A stretch of DNA of 21,280 nucleotides from positions 1 to 21,280 of the forward strand of contig JAAAKB020141847.1 of the NCBI GenBank assembly GCA_010014835.2, in the 5' to 3' direction. Below the pieces are notes generated by a model. That model saw nothing but the letters and a program-made list of their open reading frames with translations, was not told where the DNA came from and did no database searches. This document shows, piece by piece, positions 20,101-21,280 of the stretch. The translations under genes were made by a program, and so were the position numbers. Position 1 is the first letter of the stretch, and every line of letters starts with the position of its first letter. The stretch comes from Apostichopus leukothele (taxonomy: Eukaryota; Echinodermata; Holothuroidea; Aspidochirotida; Stichopodidae).

Positions 20101-20829
20101 GCTGTTAAGAGAGTGGGGGTTGCAAGGGGGGGGGGTGGATAAATGTGACTAGTTCTGCAATTCTGTATGATATATTCCTGTACATTTTCAATTCATTATC
20201 CCTCTAAGTAGTTTAATTATTACATTGTTAAAGGTCAATCTGCAATTACTCAAGTTAGAATCTGGCTGCCAAAAAGCATGTTCTGCCTTAAGTAGTGCTC
20301 AGCATTTATTACTTACAGGTCGAGATGCTCTTGAGGTTACTTCTCCATGTTTTGAATACAAGCTTAGTTCGACCATGAATACACCTAAATATGAAGAAAG
20401 AGAAAATAATGTTTTAACCTTTCCACGTACATTACTCTCTGACACTCGTCAATTTTATTTTCTATCCTGGGGTGTTTACAGAGTGCTACACAATGTCAAT
20501 GAGGTTAATGACCATTAACAAAATAATTACAAATCATTATTAGTCTTGACATATAGGAATTGGTGATATACCGCAGTTCAGTATAAACTGTTTTCACCTG
20601 TTTTCTCTGACTTTGTCAACGAAACACCTAATCAACTTGGGGACCAGTGGAATTGATTGCAAACTATAAATTTCACCAGGTTGCTTGGAATATGTTCATC
20701 TTTCATCGGCCAAAAATAAAAAATGTTAGAAAACTATCACGGCTGGGGCTTACCTTGTTTTTGGTTGACTAGGGACTGAGGCAGATCCATCTCTAACACA
20801 ACATCATATCTTTGACCTCTCATAAGAAC
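13795..20829 (-). CDS. BSCL2: Seipin (BSCL2), 3' part of gene; 5' exons beyond the window
   Basis: Seipin is an ER oligomer at ER-lipid-droplet contacts that organises droplet assembly. Six exons read 20829-20754, 20384-20317, 18813-18679, 16506-16409, 15345-15107 and 14114-13795. Phases agree at every junction and give 311 residues plus stop. In order they encode VLMRGQRYDVVLEMDLPQS, VFMVELSLYSKHG, MLKYRS...SPLFLFGYRDE, YGAYVEVRARQIEIY, FLIRAQFSGLRYLMFYWPLS, the second membrane helix (about 131-155 of this fragment), and a charged tail. Each block has a direct counterpart in human seipin, for example [31 protein letters not shown] and LRIHAHFTGLRYLLYNFP. The first membrane helix and the NVS glycosylation site of the human protein fall in exons to the right of the window. 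The tail after the helix is poorly conserved, and the last junction is the least certain. Confidence 0.93.
15107..15345 (-). CDS. BSCL2: Seipin exon with second membrane helix
   Basis: The acceptor GGCAG|GTATCTC completes an Arg codon. It encodes YLMFYWPLSSSFLGICFNF and IIWSVITFLSWDQMW, the conserved lumen-to-membrane junction and the second helix. A Lys/Glu/Arg-rich cytosolic stretch follows (EREERRVRKGDERRG). The 3' end is tentative: AGAG|GTTGGT at 15106-15105 is a weak donor but gives the phase needed by the last exon. Other phase-compatible donors within the exon (for example G|GTACAG) would shorten the tail. Confidence 0.9.
16409..16506 (-). CDS. BSCL2: Seipin exon, lumenal domain strand region
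   Basis: The acceptor CTTTAG|AAT is preceded by a (CT)n run, and the donor is AG|GTAATA. It encodes NKPVYGAYVEVRARQIEIY and then SAKFLIRAQFSGLR, matching human [20 protein letters not shown] and YLRIHAHFTGLR. It ends two bases into the Arg codon completed by the next exon. Confidence 0.95.
16511..16524. repeat. (AG)7 microsatellite forming a seipin polypyrimidine tract
   Basis: Seven AG units lie directly before a seipin acceptor. On the gene's strand they read CTCTCTCTCTCTCT and make up nearly all of the polypyrimidine tract upstream of CTTTAG at 16510-16507. Confidence 0.8.
16945..17270 (+). repeat. Dispersed repeat, copy B (seipin intron)
   Basis: This is the partner of the repeat at 11600-11900, in the same orientation. 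It contains TTTGCCAGTAGATAAATG near 16971, CATTACTGCTTAA near 17088 and GAAATTCTAGGCCTG near 17249. It is a little longer than copy A, mainly through an insertion near 17200-17240. No ends, tail or coding frame are evident. Confidence 0.65.
17319..17344 (+). repeat. Perfect 13-bp tandem duplication
   Basis: GTACACTTTCATG occurs twice in direct succession (17319-17331 and 17332-17344) without a mismatch, suggesting a recent slippage event. Confidence 0.85.
17582..18234. repeat. 33-bp minisatellite, about 20 copies (seipin intron)
   Basis: The core TTGTCTGCATATCCCTACTT followed by GTGTATATACCAG recurs 19 times after one degenerate first unit. The period is 33 bases, or 35 where an extra TA is present, and one unit near 18155 is longer (TATACTGTACC). 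Units differ by few substitutions, so the array is young or homogenised. Because 33 is a multiple of three and the unit lacks stops in several frames, it creates long repetitive frames on both strands (for example QLSAYPYLCIY units). These are not genes. The array lies in the seipin intron 18678-16507. Confidence 0.95.
18433..18685. repeat. Tandem duplication overlapping a seipin exon end
   Basis: Two units of about 125-129 bp align: copy 1 about 18433-18558 and copy 2 about 18559-18685. Shared blocks include AATGCTGGA, CTGG.CACCCTAA.TGTAA, GTATGAATTGCA and CATACC.GAT.ATC. The far end of copy 2 is the last bases of the exon 18813-18679 and its donor. The matching end of copy 1 reproduces that exon end and a donor-like GTATG at 18555-18551. 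Confidence 0.65.
18679..18813 (-). CDS. BSCL2: Seipin exon, lumenal domain core
   Basis: The acceptor TTTACAG|ATG and donor CCG|GTATGG bound 45 codons in phase 0. It encodes MMLKYRSGLLRIFETLLYSP, then LFLFGYRDETQHLIVPLMED and YVDHP. This matches human [20 protein letters not shown] and [20 protein letters not shown], the hydrophobic lumenal helix and following strand. The initial ATG is internal, not a start. Confidence 0.95.
18982..19636. mobile_element. TTAA-flanked miniature element 3 (647 bp, seipin intron)
   Basis: TTAA at 18982-18985 and 19633-19636 flank a 647-bp body. The terminal inverted repeat is perfect: AGGAATTTTTTAGTGGCAA on the left (18986 on), and its exact complement ending at 19632. 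Inside are a perfect 7-bp hairpin (CACTGAC 19129-19135, GTCAGTG 19143-19149) and an 11-bp internal inverted repeat (AATTTTAGTTT near 19074, AAACTAAAATT near 19559). Two open frames that enter it resemble no protein. The pattern is a piggyBac-type non-autonomous element; the perfect ends suggest it is the youngest of the three here. Confidence 0.75.
20126..20135 (+). repeat. Run of 10 G
   Basis: Ten consecutive Gs follow GGGGG at 20115-20119 in a seipin intron. It is a homopolymer tract prone to length change and to sequencing error. Confidence 0.8.
20317..20384 (-). CDS. BSCL2: Seipin exon, lumenal strand
   Basis: The acceptor ATTTAG|GT completes a Gly codon, and the donor is CCT|GTAAGT. Twenty-two codons read VFMVELSLYSKHGEVTSRAS and then RP, matching human [20 protein letters not shown] and SRS. 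The length of 68 bases is exactly what the flanking phases require, which strongly supports this short exon. A frame on the opposite strand (20225-20518) covers the same place and is spurious. Confidence 0.93.
20754..20829 (-). CDS. BSCL2: Seipin exon, first in window
   Basis: The acceptor TTTCAG|GTT and donor CAAG|GTAAGC bound 76 bases. It encodes VLMRGQRYDVVLEMDLPQSL and VNQKQ, aligned with human [24 protein letters not shown]. It starts in phase 0, so the missing upstream exon must end on a codon boundary, as in vertebrates. Confidence 0.94.
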
Positions 20830-21280
20830 CTGAAATGAAGTGAAAGATATCAATGTTACAGACCCCCTGCATGTTGTATTAATATTGATAAGTTAAATGA
20901 TTATATGCAGCCATAAATAGGATGTTAATTTTATTAAGAGTTACATCTAGTAGATATATATTATCAAATCAACTATTAAAGTAACAGTACAAAATATCCA
21001 GGCATCTTATATTCAAAGTTAGACTTCCTGTAACCTGAATATGCCAGATTTACGGGGAGAGGGGGTGAAATTGATACCCATACCAAATTCAACTTGATTC
21101 AATTTGCAAAACTTGTGAGGAACTTGTGAGGATGATGATGCCAATGAAACTTTCCTCTCTCTCCTCTGAAAAATGGCACTTTTGCTGCCAAAATTTACAC
21201 TTCTGTTGGGCATTTTAAGACATTTAAAAGCTTTCATCCCCCCCCCCCCAACCCATGGTCCAATTCCAAGGCAAACTGGC
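20830..21280 (-). other. Seipin intron sequence running off the right edge
   Basis: I looked here for the preceding seipin exon (the ANVSL region and first membrane helix) and did not find it. The stretch has a short direct repeat (AACTTGTGAGG twice near 21109-21130) and a run of 12 Cs (21238-21249). The 72-codon minus-strand frame at 21237-21019 is not recognisable. Confidence 0.6.

Noticed and set aside
20225-20518. 97-codon + strand frame
   Set aside because: It covers a seipin exon on the opposite strand (20384-20317), which is supported by homology and phase.

Overview
The window is animal nuclear DNA: AT-rich, with short exons, GT-AG introns and many short non-autonomous mobile elements. 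Repeat style and protein divergence suggest a marine invertebrate, possibly an echinoderm such as a sea cucumber. That placement is a guess; nothing here fixes the species. There is no prokaryotic operon, CRISPR array or recognisable viral element.

Two protein-coding genes can be rebuilt exon by exon. The first (+ strand, 4183-8852) is PIGF, the small multi-pass ER protein of GPI-anchor synthesis. It looks complete: five exons, 235 codons, with the family signature GAWLGAFPIPLDWDRPWQ. The second (- strand, 20829-13795) is the 3' part of seipin (BSCL2), the ER protein of lipid-droplet assembly. Six exons give 311 residues: most of the lumenal domain, the second membrane helix and an acidic cytosolic tail. 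Its first exons lie beyond the right edge. The two genes converge tail to tail across about 4.9 kb. Both encode ER membrane proteins, but nothing in the sequence shows that they act together.

Layout: 1-4080 is non-coding, with G-rich tracts near the left end and a hammerhead-ribozyme-like motif at 1849-1879. A candidate promoter lies just before PIGF. Intron 4 of PIGF carries a 1.07-kb segment bounded by a 20/21 inverted repeat, with a 329-bp TTAA-flanked element nested inside. A second TTAA-flanked element (568 bp) lies in the intergenic region. The intergenic region also holds a 108-115-bp tandem duplication and one copy of a diverged repeat whose partner lies in a seipin intron. Seipin introns hold a 20-copy 33-bp minisatellite, a tandem duplication that overlaps an exon end and its splice donor, and a third TTAA-flanked element with perfect 19-bp inverted ends (23 bp with the TTAA counted).

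I found no clearly new biological system. The most useful observations are the three TTAA-flanked miniature transposons that share the end TTAAAGG, the duplicated splice donor of seipin, and the ribozyme-like motif. Many open frames here, notably those of the minisatellite and the miniature elements, are not genes.
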